DNA of 64,000 nt from Bacillota bacterium (GTDB lineage Bacteria; Bacillota; Clostridia; Christensenellales; CAG-138). Location: positions 62,001 to 126,000 of the forward strand of contig JAEYCM010000010.1 in the NCBI GenBank assembly GCA_023455425.1, in the 5' to 3' direction. Made by a program: the position numbers and the translations under genes. The notes beneath the pieces are model-generated. The model was not told the origin of the DNA. It saw only the letters and a list, made by a program, of their open reading frames with translations, and made no database searches. Shown one piece after another: positions 8,339-16,243 of this stretch (its first letter is position 1; the number at the start of each line of letters is the position of its first letter).

Positions 8339-9926
8339 CATCCTTGTGGTGCTGTTGCTTGCTTCGGGCTGCGCGGCAAACGAAAAGCCGGAACCTACGG
8401 TGACGCCCATCGCTATCCCTACGGCAACGCCCGCGCCGCAGCCGGTAACCGGCGGCACGCTGATGCTTCCCATTCCGCGCAATCCGTTTCAGAGCGAAGC
8501 CGGCACATCCTACAGTCCACTCACCATCAACACCGAGGAAATGCGCAACATGTATTCCCTGGTGTATGAACCGCTGTTACGGTGCGATTCCAGTAACCGC
8601 ATCATCCCATCTCTTGCGGAAAAGTGGAGCAGCGACGATACCGGGCGTGTCTGGACGATACAGCTTCGCAAAAACGTCATGTGGCATAACGGCAGCCTGC
8701 TGACGGCGGAGGATGTGCTCTATACCATCGGGCAGATCAAACTTTTGGGCAGCGCATCCTATTACAGCCTTGCGGCAGATGCAATCGAATCCTATGAGCA
8801 GGCGGATGACAGTACCCTGCGTATCACCATGAAAAGGGCGGGGGCAGCCGCGCTCTATGCGCTGGTGTTTCCTGTGGTGTGCGCGGAGACGCCCAATGAG
8901 TTGAACGGAACCGGTCCGTATCAGGTGCAAAGCAGCACCGAAACGGTGGAGCTTACCGTCAATCCCCGCTGGTGGAGGCAAGCGCCCTATATTCAAAACA
9001 TTCAATGCCTCTCGCGCGAAAGCAACGATGTCGCGCTCGATTCGTATGAGGCCCGCCAGCTCAACATGGTGCCTACAAAGACGGTTTCCGCTGGCAAGTA
9101 CCGGGAGGAAGGCGTGACCTCGGTGCTTGACGTTATGACGCAGGAGGCGGAGGTGCTGCTTGTCAACCACAACAACGCGATCCTGCGCAATGCGGACGTC
9201 AGGAAGGCGATCGCGTATGCGCTTGACCGCAGCGCCCTTGTGTCCAACGTCTATATGAACCGCGCCGCCGTATGCGACGTGCCGGTGCCGCCCGATTCGT
9301 TTTTGTATGACGCGACCACCAAGGTATACGACCATGATCTGACCAAAGCGGCGCAGTTGCTAAACAGCGCGGGCTGGGCGGATGAGGACGGGGACGGTAT
9401 TTTGCAGCAGGGGAGCAGCAAGCTCCATTTGACGCTGCTTGTTAACGACAGTACGGAGAGCACCTACCGTAAGAATGCCGCGGCGCTGATCGCAACGCAA
9501 TTGCTAAAGGCCGGCATCAAGGTGGAGGTTGTTACCGCAAAGCTTAGTATCGAGCAGGCCAACGGGGAATTTGAACAGAAGCTGACAAACGGGGAATTCG
9601 ACCTTGCTTTGGCCGGTTTTCAGATGGAGCCGTGCGGCAATTTGGCGCCTTACCTGGCATCCGACGGCGCGCGCAACTATGGGAAAGTCTCCGGCGACTG
9701 GGGTACGCTTCTTTCCGCTGCCGCCGCCGCGGCGGATGAAAACAGCATGCGTGAAACGCATGCGCAGCTGCAGCAGCAGTTCGTACAGGAGCTGCCGTTT
9801 ATCATGCTGTATTTTCGCATGAGCAGCATCGTATATAGCGCGGATATCCAAAACGTCTCCGATATTCGCGGTACGGACCTGTTCCGCACCGTCAGCGATT
9901 GGTACATACTACAGCAGCCCGACTGA
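8301..9926 (+). CDS. Peptide/nickel-type ABC transporter solute-binding lipoprotein (SBP family 5)
   Basis: A 541-residue lipoprotein with signal peptide and lipobox ending ASGC (Cys24). It is followed by a Thr/Pro/Ala linker and a family 5 solute-binding domain: YSLVYEPLLR, PSLAEKWSSDDTGRVWTIQLR and VRKAIAYALDR. This family binds oligopeptides, dipeptides, nickel or sugars. No permease or ATPase gene lies nearby, so it is an orphan and may serve a transporter elsewhere or act as a receptor. The start at 8301 is preferred to an upstream in-frame ATG at 8259 because it leaves a proper signal peptide. It overlaps the transglycosylase gene by 38 bases, so the two are probably coupled. Confidence 0.87.
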   Translation: MKNTRRFIRTLSSILVVLLLASGCAANEKPEPTVTPIAIPTATPAPQPVTGGTLMLPIPRNPFQSEAGTSYSPLTINTEEMRNMYSLVYEPLLRCDSSNRIIPSLAEKWSSDDTGRVWTIQLRKNVMWHNGSLLTAEDVLYTIGQIKLLGSASYYSLAADAIESYEQADDSTLRITMKRAGAAALYALVFPVVCAETPNELNGTGPYQVQSSTETVELTVNPRWWRQAPYIQNIQCLSRESNDVALDSYEARQLNMVPTKTVSAGKYREEGVTSVLDVMTQEAEVLLVNHNNAILRNADVRKAIAYALDRSALVSNVYMNRAAVCDVPVPPDSFLYDATTKVYDHDLTKAAQLLNSAGWADEDGDGILQQGSSKLHLTLLVNDSTESTYRKNAAALIATQLLKAGIKVEVVTAKLSIEQANGEFEQKLTNGEFDLALAGFQMEPCGNLAPYLASDGARNYGKVSGDWGTLLSAAAAAADENSMRETHAQLQQQFVQELPFIMLYFRMSSIVYSADIQNVSDIRGTDLFRTVSDWYILQQPD

Positions 9927-9937
9927 TTTTGCCTTTT

Positions 9938-9966
9938 TTGCCTTTCAGGCAGACGTATGCTATACT
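9938..9966 (+). promoter_or_regulatory. Sigma-A promoter for lspA-rluD
   Basis: TTGCCT at 9938-9943, a 17-base spacer and TATACT at 9961-9966, with TG at 9958-9959 forming an extended -10. Confidence 0.7.
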
Positions 9967-10000
9967 GGGTTGATCATAAAAACGACGCTTCGGGGGTACT

Positions 10001-10549
10001 ATGCTGGAAACCATCATCATTCTGCTTGTGATTGGGCTGGATCAGCTTGCAAAATATCTGACGGATGTTCATCTGCCGCTTGGCACAACCGTTCCGCTCT
10101 GGGAGGGGATATTCCATCTGACCAGCACCCACAACACGGGCGCTGCTTTTGGCATGCTTTCAAACGGCACGTGGCTGCTGATCATTGTTTCTTCCGTCGC
10201 GTCTCTCGCCATTATCTGGCTGCTGATCAAGTATCAAAAGCACATGCACACGTTCATGCGCGTAAGCCTTGCCCTCATACTGGCAGGGGCTTTGGGCAAC
10301 CTCATCGACCGCGTCGTGCTGGGCTATGTACGGGATATGCTGGAATTTGCATTTATCAACTTTGCGATATTCAACGTGGCGGATACCGCGGTCTCCATAG
10401 GAGCCGCCCTCCTGACGCTCGACGTATTTTTTGGCAAGGGCAGGCAGGTCGTGGAAAGCCTGGACGAAAAGGCGGCAAAACAGAGACCCCATTCGGATAC
10501 GGAGCCGGCGGATGAAGGGGAACAGGATGACCCGGACAAAGAACAATAA
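10001..10549 (+). CDS. lspA: Signal peptidase II (lipoprotein signal peptidase)
   Basis: An inner-membrane aspartyl protease that removes signal peptides from prolipoproteins. The product has four predicted membrane helices and both catalytic motifs: NLIDR with Asp103 and FNVADT with Asp128. The C-terminal tail of about 40 residues is hydrophilic, acidic and longer than usual. It fits the many lipoproteins encoded in this window. ATG follows GGGGG. It forms a two-gene unit with rluD, a very common pairing. Confidence 0.94.
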   Translation: MLETIIILLVIGLDQLAKYLTDVHLPLGTTVPLWEGIFHLTSTHNTGAAFGMLSNGTWLLIIVSSVASLAIIWLLIKYQKHMHTFMRVSLALILAGALGNLIDRVVLGYVRDMLEFAFINFAIFNVADTAVSIGAALLTLDVFFGKGRQVVESLDEKAAKQRPHSDTEPADEGEQDDPDKEQ

Positions 10550-10566
10550 TAGCGCCGGAGGGCTTC

Positions 10567-11514
10567 GTGGAAGACTTTGATGGCTGTGTGGAAACGCAAT
10601 ATGTGGCGGATACGCCTGGCGAGCGCCTGGACGTATTTCTTTCCCGCGTAAGCGGGGAAAGCCGCGCGCGCATCCAGCGCCTCATCCAGGAAGACGCCGT
10701 GCTGGTTGCGGGGAAAATTCAAAAGGCAAACTATAAGCTCCGGGCGGGAGAAGATGTGCTGTTGCGCATGGATCCGCCGGAGCTTTTGGATGTTGCGCCC
10801 GAGCCCATCCCTATCGACATTGTATATCAGGATTCGGATATCTGCGTGGTGAATAAGGCGCAGGGTATGGTGGTGCATCCCGCCCCCGGCAATGAAAGCG
10901 GAACGCTTGTGAACGCGCTGCTGTACGCCATTACCGATCTTTCCGGTATCGGCGGGGTCTTACGCCCCGGTATTGTCCACCGGATCGATAAAATGACCTC
11001 CGGGCTCCTTGTCATCGCAAAGAACGACCTTGCCCATACGGATTTGAGCGCGCAGATCAAGGCGCATTCCGCGCGGCGCAATTACCTTGCCATTGTGGAA
11101 GGTAATCTGAAGGACGATACAGGGACCATTGACGCCCCCATCGGCCGCCATCCGGTGGACCGCAAACGCATGGCCGTCGTGAAAAACGGAAGGGAAGCCG
11201 TGACGCACTGGCGGGTGCTGGCGCGTATGGGGCAGTTTACGCTCATTAAAGCCTCGCTTGAAACCGGGCGCACGCACCAGATCCGCGTGCACATGGCGCA
11301 TAGCAAACACCCTGTCGCGGGCGATTCTGTGTACGGCCCCGCAAAACCAAAGCTGGCCTTAACGGGGCAGGCGCTGCACGCGTATGAGCTGATGCTCAAA
11401 CATCCGCGCACAGGAGAGCAGATGCGGTTTTTTGCGCCGCCTCCTGATTGGTTTGTGCAGGCGCTGCGCCGCGCAGGCTGCCCGGAAGAGCCGGATTGGG
11501 AACATCTGGACTGA
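10567..11514 (+). CDS. rluD: RluA/RluD family pseudouridine synthase
   Basis: A 315-residue protein that isomerises specific uridines of 23S rRNA. An N-terminal S4 domain (about 15-75) is followed by the catalytic domain with HRIDKMTSGLL (catalytic Asp141), the ETGRTHQIRVH segment and HALHAYEL-like end. The canonical HRLDxDTSGL is slightly altered (Met instead of Asp/Glu), but the catalytic Asp stays. GTG start with GGAGGG before it. Exact target uridines cannot be read from sequence, so the RluD label means family only. A strong terminator follows. Confidence 0.9.
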   Translation: MEDFDGCVETQYVADTPGERLDVFLSRVSGESRARIQRLIQEDAVLVAGKIQKANYKLRAGEDVLLRMDPPELLDVAPEPIPIDIVYQDSDICVVNKAQGMVVHPAPGNESGTLVNALLYAITDLSGIGGVLRPGIVHRIDKMTSGLLVIAKNDLAHTDLSAQIKAHSARRNYLAIVEGNLKDDTGTIDAPIGRHPVDRKRMAVVKNGREAVTHWRVLARMGQFTLIKASLETGRTHQIRVHMAHSKHPVAGDSVYGPAKPKLALTGQALHAYELMLKHPRTGEQMRFFAPPPDWFVQALRRAGCPEEPDWEHLD

Positions 11515-11534
11515 CCATATAAAGTGCTTTTCGG

Positions 11535-11562
11535 AATACCGCCCAACAGGGCGGTATTTTTT
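11535..11562 (+). terminator. Terminator after rluD
   Basis: A perfect 10-bp stem (11535-11544 with 11549-11558), AACA loop, ending in six T. Confidence 0.9.
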
Positions 11563-11587
11563 ATGGGAAAATATCCAACTTAAATGG

Positions 11588-11616
11588 TTGCAATTTACCA
11601 GTATTGGATATATACT
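11588..11616 (+). promoter_or_regulatory. Sigma-A promoter for the metal-resistance operon
   Basis: TTGCAA at 11588-11593, 17-base spacer, TATACT at 11611-11616. The operator starts at the next base. Confidence 0.75.
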
Positions 11617-11644
11617 AAACATATAAACGATGACTTATATGTTT
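11617..11644 (+). promoter_or_regulatory. ArsR/SmtB-type operator
   Basis: Perfect inverted repeat AAACATATAA (11617-11626), eight bases, TTATATGTTT (11635-11644), starting right after the -10 box and covering the start site. This is where a repressor of this family would bind. The link to the adjacent regulator is inferred. Confidence 0.75.
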
Positions 11645-11673
11645 ATATGTTTTGGTGATGGAGGCGCAAAGAA

Positions 11674-12096
11674 ATGGAAAAGAAGAATTTCCCCGTTTGC
11701 CAGACGGAGCATATCAATGCGCAGCATGAGCGTTATATCATTGATCATATTCCGGATGAAGACGCGGCGGTGGATGCCGCGGAAATTTTCCAGCAGTTAA
11801 GCGACAGTACGCGCATCCGCCTTCTTTCCATGCTTGCGTTGGAGGACATGTGCGTATGTGAAATGGCGGATATTTTGGGCATGAGCCAACCCGCCGTTTC
11901 CCACCACTTGCGTTCGCTTCGGCAGTGCGGCGTGGTGCGCTTTAAAAAGACGGGCAAGCGCGCCGTCTATTCTATCAGCGAAACCCGTACCGGGCACATG
12001 GTGAGGCATCTGCTGCACGATATCACCAGCGGCAACCTCATCCCATGCAAGGTTTGCCAGTTTCAAAAGAGTTTTGAGGGGGAGGGTCAGCTATGA
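11674..12096 (+). CDS. ArsR/SmtB family metal-sensing repressor (CadC/CmtR-like)
   Basis: A 140-residue winged-helix repressor. The helix-turn-helix covers about 63-85 (ADILGMSQPAVSHHLRSLR) and carries the CadC-type metal motif DMCVCEMA with Cys60 and Cys62; Cys9 near the N-terminus could be the third thiolate, and a CKVC pair lies at 125-128. Such proteins release DNA on binding Cd, Pb or Zn. ATG follows GGAGG. It overlaps the downstream P1B ATPase by four bases, and a clear operator sits between promoter and gene, so autoregulation of the two-gene operon is the likely mode. The metal identity is not fixed by sequence. Confidence 0.92.
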   Translation: MEKKNFPVCQTEHINAQHERYIIDHIPDEDAAVDAAEIFQQLSDSTRIRLLSMLALEDMCVCEMADILGMSQPAVSHHLRSLRQCGVVRFKKTGKRAVYSISETRTGHMVRHLLHDITSGNLIPCKVCQFQKSFEGEGQL

Positions 12097-14126
12097 GCAG
12101 CGAAGAAGTCAGGCTGCAATCCGCGATTTCTGTAAAGGAAGGGAACGTTCCGCATCAGCCCCATAAAGACGCCTGTGAGACGGACGGCTGCTGCGCCGCC
12201 TGCGCAAGCCAGGAACATGCGCATACGCACAAGGAAGATACCTGTGAAGCGGACGGCTGCACCGCCTGCGCAAGCTGCGGGCATAACCACGAACACGGCG
12301 AGGAAGCGGAAGCGCCCTGGAAGCTGTGGCTGCCCATTGCTCTGGGCGCGGCATTGTTTGTGGGCGGCTTCTTTACGGAAGGCCCGATACACATCGTTCT
12401 TAATCTTGTCGCTTATGTCCTGCTCGGCGCGCCGGTGCTTTTGCAGGCGGGCAAGGATATCCTGCGCGGGCAGGTGTTCGGCGAAAACTTTTTAATGGGT
12501 ATTGCCACAATCGGCGCGCTTGCGCTGGGCGATTATGACGAGGCTGTCGCCGTTATGCTGTTCTACCGCGTGGGCGAATATTTTCAGGACCTTGCGGTGG
12601 GCCGCTCCCGCAAGAGCATACGCGCCGCGGTGGGGTTACGGCCGGATACCGCCCGCGTGATGCGGGAGGGCGCGTGGCAGGTAGTGGACCCCGCCGAGGT
12701 GAGCGTCGGCGAACAGGTGCTTATTAATCCTGGCGAGCGCATCCCGCTCGACGGCGAGATACTTTCCGGCGAAAGCTTAGTGGATTTTAGCGCCCTCACG
12801 GGCGAGTCGGTGCCGGTGCGTGTGGCTTTGGGCCGCGAGGTCATGGCGGGCGGTATCAACCAAAGCAGCCCTATCACCGTTCGGGTGGTCCGTCCCGCTT
12901 CAGAATCCGCTGTCAGCCGTGTGCTGCGGGCGGTGGAGGATGCGGCAAAGGGCAAGCCGAAGCTGGAGAATTTCATTACGCGGTTTGCCCGCGTCTATAC
13001 GCCCATCGTCGTTGCGATCGCCGCATTGCTGGCCGTCATCCCGCCGCTTGCAGGCCTTGGCGCGTTTTCGGAATGGCTGCACAGGGCGCTGATTTTCCTT
13101 GTTATCTCCTGCCCCTGCGCGCTTGTTATCAGCGTGCCGCTCACGTTCTTTGCGGGGCTTGCCAACGCATCCTCGCGCGGGGTGCTCTTTAAGGGCGCAA
13201 ACCGCATGGAACAGTTGGCTGCGGTACAGGCCGCCGTATTCGATAAAACCGGTACGCTGACCCACGGCGTATTCAAGGTGCAAATGGCGATTCCCGTAAA
13301 CTGGGTGACGGAAGAGGAACTCTTAAAGTTTGCGGCGGCTGCGGAACACTTCAGCCCACACCCGGTGGCAAGCGCCATCCGCGCCGCGGCGGGGGAGTAT
13401 ACGCCTGCGGAGGAGGCAGAAGAAATCGCGGGCCGCGGCGTTTCTGCCTCTGTGGCAGGAAGGCGCGTGCTGGTTGGCAACGCGAGGCTGATGCAGGAGC
13501 ATGGCATTAGGAATTTTCCTGCAAGCACGGGTACCGTCGCCTATGTAGCTGTGGACGGCTCGTTTAAGGGTACGATACTGATTGCCGACGAGCTCAAGGC
13601 CGACGCGGGCGGGGCGATCAAAAAGCTGAACGACATGATTGGCTACACCGCCATATTGACCGGCGACGCGGAAGCGCCCGCACAGGAGGTTGCAAAGCAA
13701 ACCGGCGTAAACAGCGTCTATTACAAGCTGCTGCCTGAGGAGAAGCTTGCGCGTATGCAGGAAATTCGAGGCATGCACGGCAGCGTGCTGTTTGTTGGCG
13801 ACGGCATCAACGACGCGCCGGTGCTCATGGGCGCGGACGTGGGCATGGCCATAGGCGGGAGCGGGACGGATATGGCGGTGGAGGCGGCGGATGTGGTGCT
13901 GCTGACCCCGGAGCTTACCGCAATTCCGGATTCAATTTCCGTCAGTCGCCGCACCATGGCGATTGCAAAAATGAACATTGCGTTTGCCATCGCCATAAAG
14001 GTGCTGGTGATGATACTAGGCGCGTTCGGGATTGCCAGCATGTGGATGGCGGTGTTTGCGGATGTCGGCACCACGCTTATCTGTGTGGTCAATGCCCTGC
14101 GGCTGCTACCTGTGAGGCGTAAATAG
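12093..14126 (+). CDS. cadA: P1B-type heavy metal-exporting ATPase (Cd/Zn/Pb)
   Basis: A 677-residue membrane pump. It has the intramembrane CPC motif SCPCALV (about 339-345), the phosphorylation site DKTGTLT (about 384), the HP locus SPHPVASAI and GDGINDAP (about 569). Instead of a ferredoxin-like HMA domain the N-terminus is a short Cys/His-rich segment of about 50 residues with two similar units, DACETDGCCAACAS and DTCEADGCTACAS, separated and followed by His-rich strings. These probably bind the cargo metal. Its ATG overlaps the repressor stop. Substrate class (Zn/Cd/Pb) follows from CPC and the partner regulator; Cu is less likely. Confidence 0.92.
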   Translation: MSSEEVRLQSAISVKEGNVPHQPHKDACETDGCCAACASQEHAHTHKEDTCEADGCTACASCGHNHEHGEEAEAPWKLWLPIALGAALFVGGFFTEGPIHIVLNLVAYVLLGAPVLLQAGKDILRGQVFGENFLMGIATIGALALGDYDEAVAVMLFYRVGEYFQDLAVGRSRKSIRAAVGLRPDTARVMREGAWQVVDPAEVSVGEQVLINPGERIPLDGEILSGESLVDFSALTGESVPVRVALGREVMAGGINQSSPITVRVVRPASESAVSRVLRAVEDAAKGKPKLENFITRFARVYTPIVVAIAALLAVIPPLAGLGAFSEWLHRALIFLVISCPCALVISVPLTFFAGLANASSRGVLFKGANRMEQLAAVQAAVFDKTGTLTHGVFKVQMAIPVNWVTEEELLKFAAAAEHFSPHPVASAIRAAAGEYTPAEEAEEIAGRGVSASVAGRRVLVGNARLMQEHGIRNFPASTGTVAYVAVDGSFKGTILIADELKADAGGAIKKLNDMIGYTAILTGDAEAPAQEVAKQTGVNSVYYKLLPEEKLARMQEIRGMHGSVLFVGDGINDAPVLMGADVGMAIGGSGTDMAVEAADVVLLTPELTAIPDSISVSRRTMAIAKMNIAFAIAIKVLVMILGAFGIASMWMAVFADVGTTLICVVNALRLLPVRRK

Positions 14127-14135
14127 CAGGACAAG

Positions 14136-14352
14136 GTATCGCCGCCTACGGCGGCGACGTTAGATTATTTTATTTAATAGCGGGCGGGCTCCGCCCCCGC
14201 GCCCCCTGGGGTACGGGCGCTCCTAAGGAAGGGGGTTGGGGAAACGCAGTTTCCCCCAAGCAAAAAAACATCGCGAAGGCTCGCAGGCCTAGTGTCCTTC
14301 GGCGTCTCCCGCCGAGGACGCGGCGTTGAAGGCGCCGATACCCTAAACCCTT
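14136..14352 (+). repeat. Dispersed structured intergenic repeat, copy 1
   Basis: This stretch matches the reverse complement of 39150-39431 in blocks. Shared strings include GGTATCGCCGCC at the left end, ATTTAATAGCGGG, CGCGCCCCCTGGG, GGCCTAGTGTCC, TCTCCCGCCGA and the right end GCGCCGAT(T)ACC. The two ends are near-inverted repeats of each other (GGTATCGCCGCC against GGCGCCGATACC). Inside are hairpins: CGCCGCC-TAC-GGCGGCG (14141-14157) and TTGGGGAAAC against GTTTCCCCCAA (14237-14260). No protein is encoded. It could be a MITE-like element or a structured RNA. Confidence 0.65.
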
Positions 14353-14379
14353 ACAGACACTTGAATTTAAAAATTCATA

Positions 14380-14408
14380 AAGCCGCCATGTCTTCATGGG
14401 CGGCTTTG
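14380..14408. terminator. Hairpin, possible terminator
   Basis: AAAGCCGCC (14380-14388) pairs with GGCGGCTTT (14400-14408), with inner ATG/CAT pairs. It lacks a good T-run on either side, so it is a weak or bidirectional terminator. The rest of 14409-14482 holds only the FHA gene leader. Confidence 0.4.
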
Positions 14409-14482
14409 TGGTATGATTTTGATGAAAATGTATGCTTTATGGGAAATAATTACAACATTGGGCTAGGAAAGAGGAGAGGACC

Positions 14483-14953
14483 ATGTACGAAAACGCATAC
14501 GATATCGTCGCAATGGGCATGCGCTATTTCTTTTTGATCCTTATCCTCTATATTCTCCTGCGGCTGGTACAGCATTCGGTCAAGGAATTCAAGACCGTGC
14601 AGCAGATCAAGCAGAAGGTGCGAAGCGTGTCGCCAGGCTATCTCGAGGTAATGGCGCCTGAGGAATTGAGCGGCACAAAGTATCCGCTCAAGCGGGAAAA
14701 CACCATAGGCCGCGCCAAACGCTGTGATATCAGCGTGCAGCTATCCTCACTGGCTCCCGTGCACGCCTTTTTATTTGAAAAAAAGGACGGGCTGTACCTG
14801 GCGGATTACGGTTCGCATGTGGGCGTTCTCTTAAACGGAGAGCGCATCAACAAAAAGAAGGACGAGCTTTTATATACCGGCGATACGCTGGAAATGGGCG
14901 GGCTTGTGATGGTGCTGCACCTGGCCGGAGAGGAGGAGGAAGCGGATGCGTAG
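14483..14953 (+). CDS. FHA domain membrane protein
   Basis: A 156-residue protein: one N-terminal membrane segment (about 13-29), a short linker and a C-terminal FHA domain. The FHA core shows NTIGRAKRCDISV, then VHAFLF and GVLLNGERI, the phosphothreonine-binding loops. It would dock phosphorylated partners at the membrane. It begins an operon with an FtsW/RodA protein (8-base overlap) and a class B PBP, an arrangement known from Actinobacteria and Clostridia, which points to control of cell-wall synthesis by a Ser/Thr kinase. ATG follows GAGGAGAGGA. Confidence 0.88.
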   Translation: MYENAYDIVAMGMRYFFLILILYILLRLVQHSVKEFKTVQQIKQKVRSVSPGYLEVMAPEELSGTKYPLKRENTIGRAKRCDISVQLSSLAPVHAFLFEKKDGLYLADYGSHVGVLLNGERINKKKDELLYTGDTLEMGGLVMVLHLAGEEEEADA

Positions 14954-16190
14954 ATGGAAGCATGTGAGCGCCGCGGGCCTGCTCACGCTCATTATCCTGT
15001 TTGAACTGAGCGCGTTCTGTCTGCTGGCGTTCCGGGATTCGGCGCTTGATTTCAACGCTTTTATATTCGGCGGCATCTTGGTGGCGCTGCTGCTGTTCCA
15101 GTACATTGTCCTTACGTCCATATTCCGGCATGTGGACCGGTATCTTTTGATCATTGCCAATGTGCTGGTAGGCATCGGCCTTATCGTACAGTACCGTATC
15201 GATCCGGATATCGCGTTCAAGCAGATCATGTGGTTTGGCATCGGCATGCTGGCAATGGTATTCTGCATCCTGCTCATGCGCTTTCCCAACCTGTTCCGGC
15301 GCGTCAACTGGCTGCTGATGGCGGGCTCCGTCGGCATGCTTGCGGTGCTTTTCGTAATCGGCAACGAGGTATACGGCGCAAAGAACTGGATCACGATCGG
15401 CGGGCAAAATTTCCAGCCTTCCGAGTTTGTCAAGGTCGCCACCGTGTTTGTGCTGGGGCATTGGCTTGCAAGCTCGCGGGAGGTGCGGGGCATTTGGCCG
15501 CTGCTTGCCTATGTCGTTTGCGTGGTGGGCCTGCTTGTGATTGAGCGCGACCTTGGCGCGGCGGTGCTGATCGGTTTAACGTCCCTGATCGTGTTTTATG
15601 TGGCGACGGGAAACAAGGCGCTCACGTTACTGGGCCTTGGAGGCGGCAGCGTGGGGGCAGTTGCAAGCTATTACATCTTTGACCATGTGCGCGTGCGCGT
15701 GGCGATCTGGAAAAACCCGTGGGCCACGTATTCGGGCAACGGCTACCAGATCGCGCAGGGGCTGATGGCTATAGCAAGCGGCGGGCTGTGGGGCATGGGG
15801 CTTACAAGAGGGTCCCCGAAGCTCATCCCCGCCTACCATACGGATTATATTTTCGCTGTCATCTGCGAGGAATTCGGCGTGATATTCGGCGTATGCGTGA
15901 TCGCGTTTTACCTGGTGTTCATCGTCCGCGGGGCGCTTATCGCACTGAACGCGCCGGACCGGTTCACCATGCTTGTGGCTTTTGGCTGTACGGCGCTCAT
16001 TACGCTGCAGAGCTTTATCATCATCGCGGGCGTCATCAAGCTGATCCCATTGACCGGCATCACGCTGCCGTTTGTCAGCTACGGCGGCAGTTCCATGACG
16101 GCAAGCATGATGCTTTTGGGCATACTGGAGGGCGTCGCCATACAGGGCGGCGAAACGCTCGAGCGTGCGCTCAAGGAGATGGCGGCATGA
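14946..16190 (+). CDS. FtsW/RodA/SpoVE family peptidoglycan glycosyltransferase
   Basis: A 414-residue SEDS protein with about ten membrane helices that polymerises lipid II. Diagnostic segments are QPSEFVKVA, VIERDLGAAVL, the GNGYQIAQGLMAI region, PAYHTDYIFAVICEEFG and GITLPFVSYGGSS near the C-terminus. Together with the adjacent PBP it would form a SEDS-bPBP synthase. Whether it serves division, elongation or sporulation is not decided by sequence. The start overlaps the FHA gene by eight bases; GGAGGAGGAAG provides the ribosome site. Confidence 0.92.
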   Translation: MRRWKHVSAAGLLTLIILFELSAFCLLAFRDSALDFNAFIFGGILVALLLFQYIVLTSIFRHVDRYLLIIANVLVGIGLIVQYRIDPDIAFKQIMWFGIGMLAMVFCILLMRFPNLFRRVNWLLMAGSVGMLAVLFVIGNEVYGAKNWITIGGQNFQPSEFVKVATVFVLGHWLASSREVRGIWPLLAYVVCVVGLLVIERDLGAAVLIGLTSLIVFYVATGNKALTLLGLGGGSVGAVASYYIFDHVRVRVAIWKNPWATYSGNGYQIAQGLMAIASGGLWGMGLTRGSPKLIPAYHTDYIFAVICEEFGVIFGVCVIAFYLVFIVRGALIALNAPDRFTMLVAFGCTALITLQSFIIIAGVIKLIPLTGITLPFVSYGGSSMTASMMLLGILEGVAIQGGETLERALKEMAA

Positions 16191-16243
16191 TGCGCGGTTA
16201 TATGAATGCGCCCGTATGCTGCGCAAAGGAGGGGACGGCATGA
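16187..16243 (+). CDS. Mini reading frame coupling ftsW-like and PBP genes
   Basis: An 18-codon frame beginning with ATGATG. Its first ATG overlaps the stop of the SEDS gene (ATGA at 16187-16190), and its own TGA overlaps the ATG of the PBP gene (16240-16243). It reads MMRGYMNAPVCCAKEGTA. A ribosome could pass from one gene to the next through it. It may only be a spacer that keeps translation going; a functional peptide is not supported. Confidence 0.3.
   Translation: MMRGYMNAPVCCAKEGTA

Noticed and set aside
14155..14290. Possible remnant of a protein gene in the GC-rich repeat region
   Set aside because: No frame has a ribosome site or family match, and the same region recurs as structured repeat; stem conservation fits RNA or DNA structure better.
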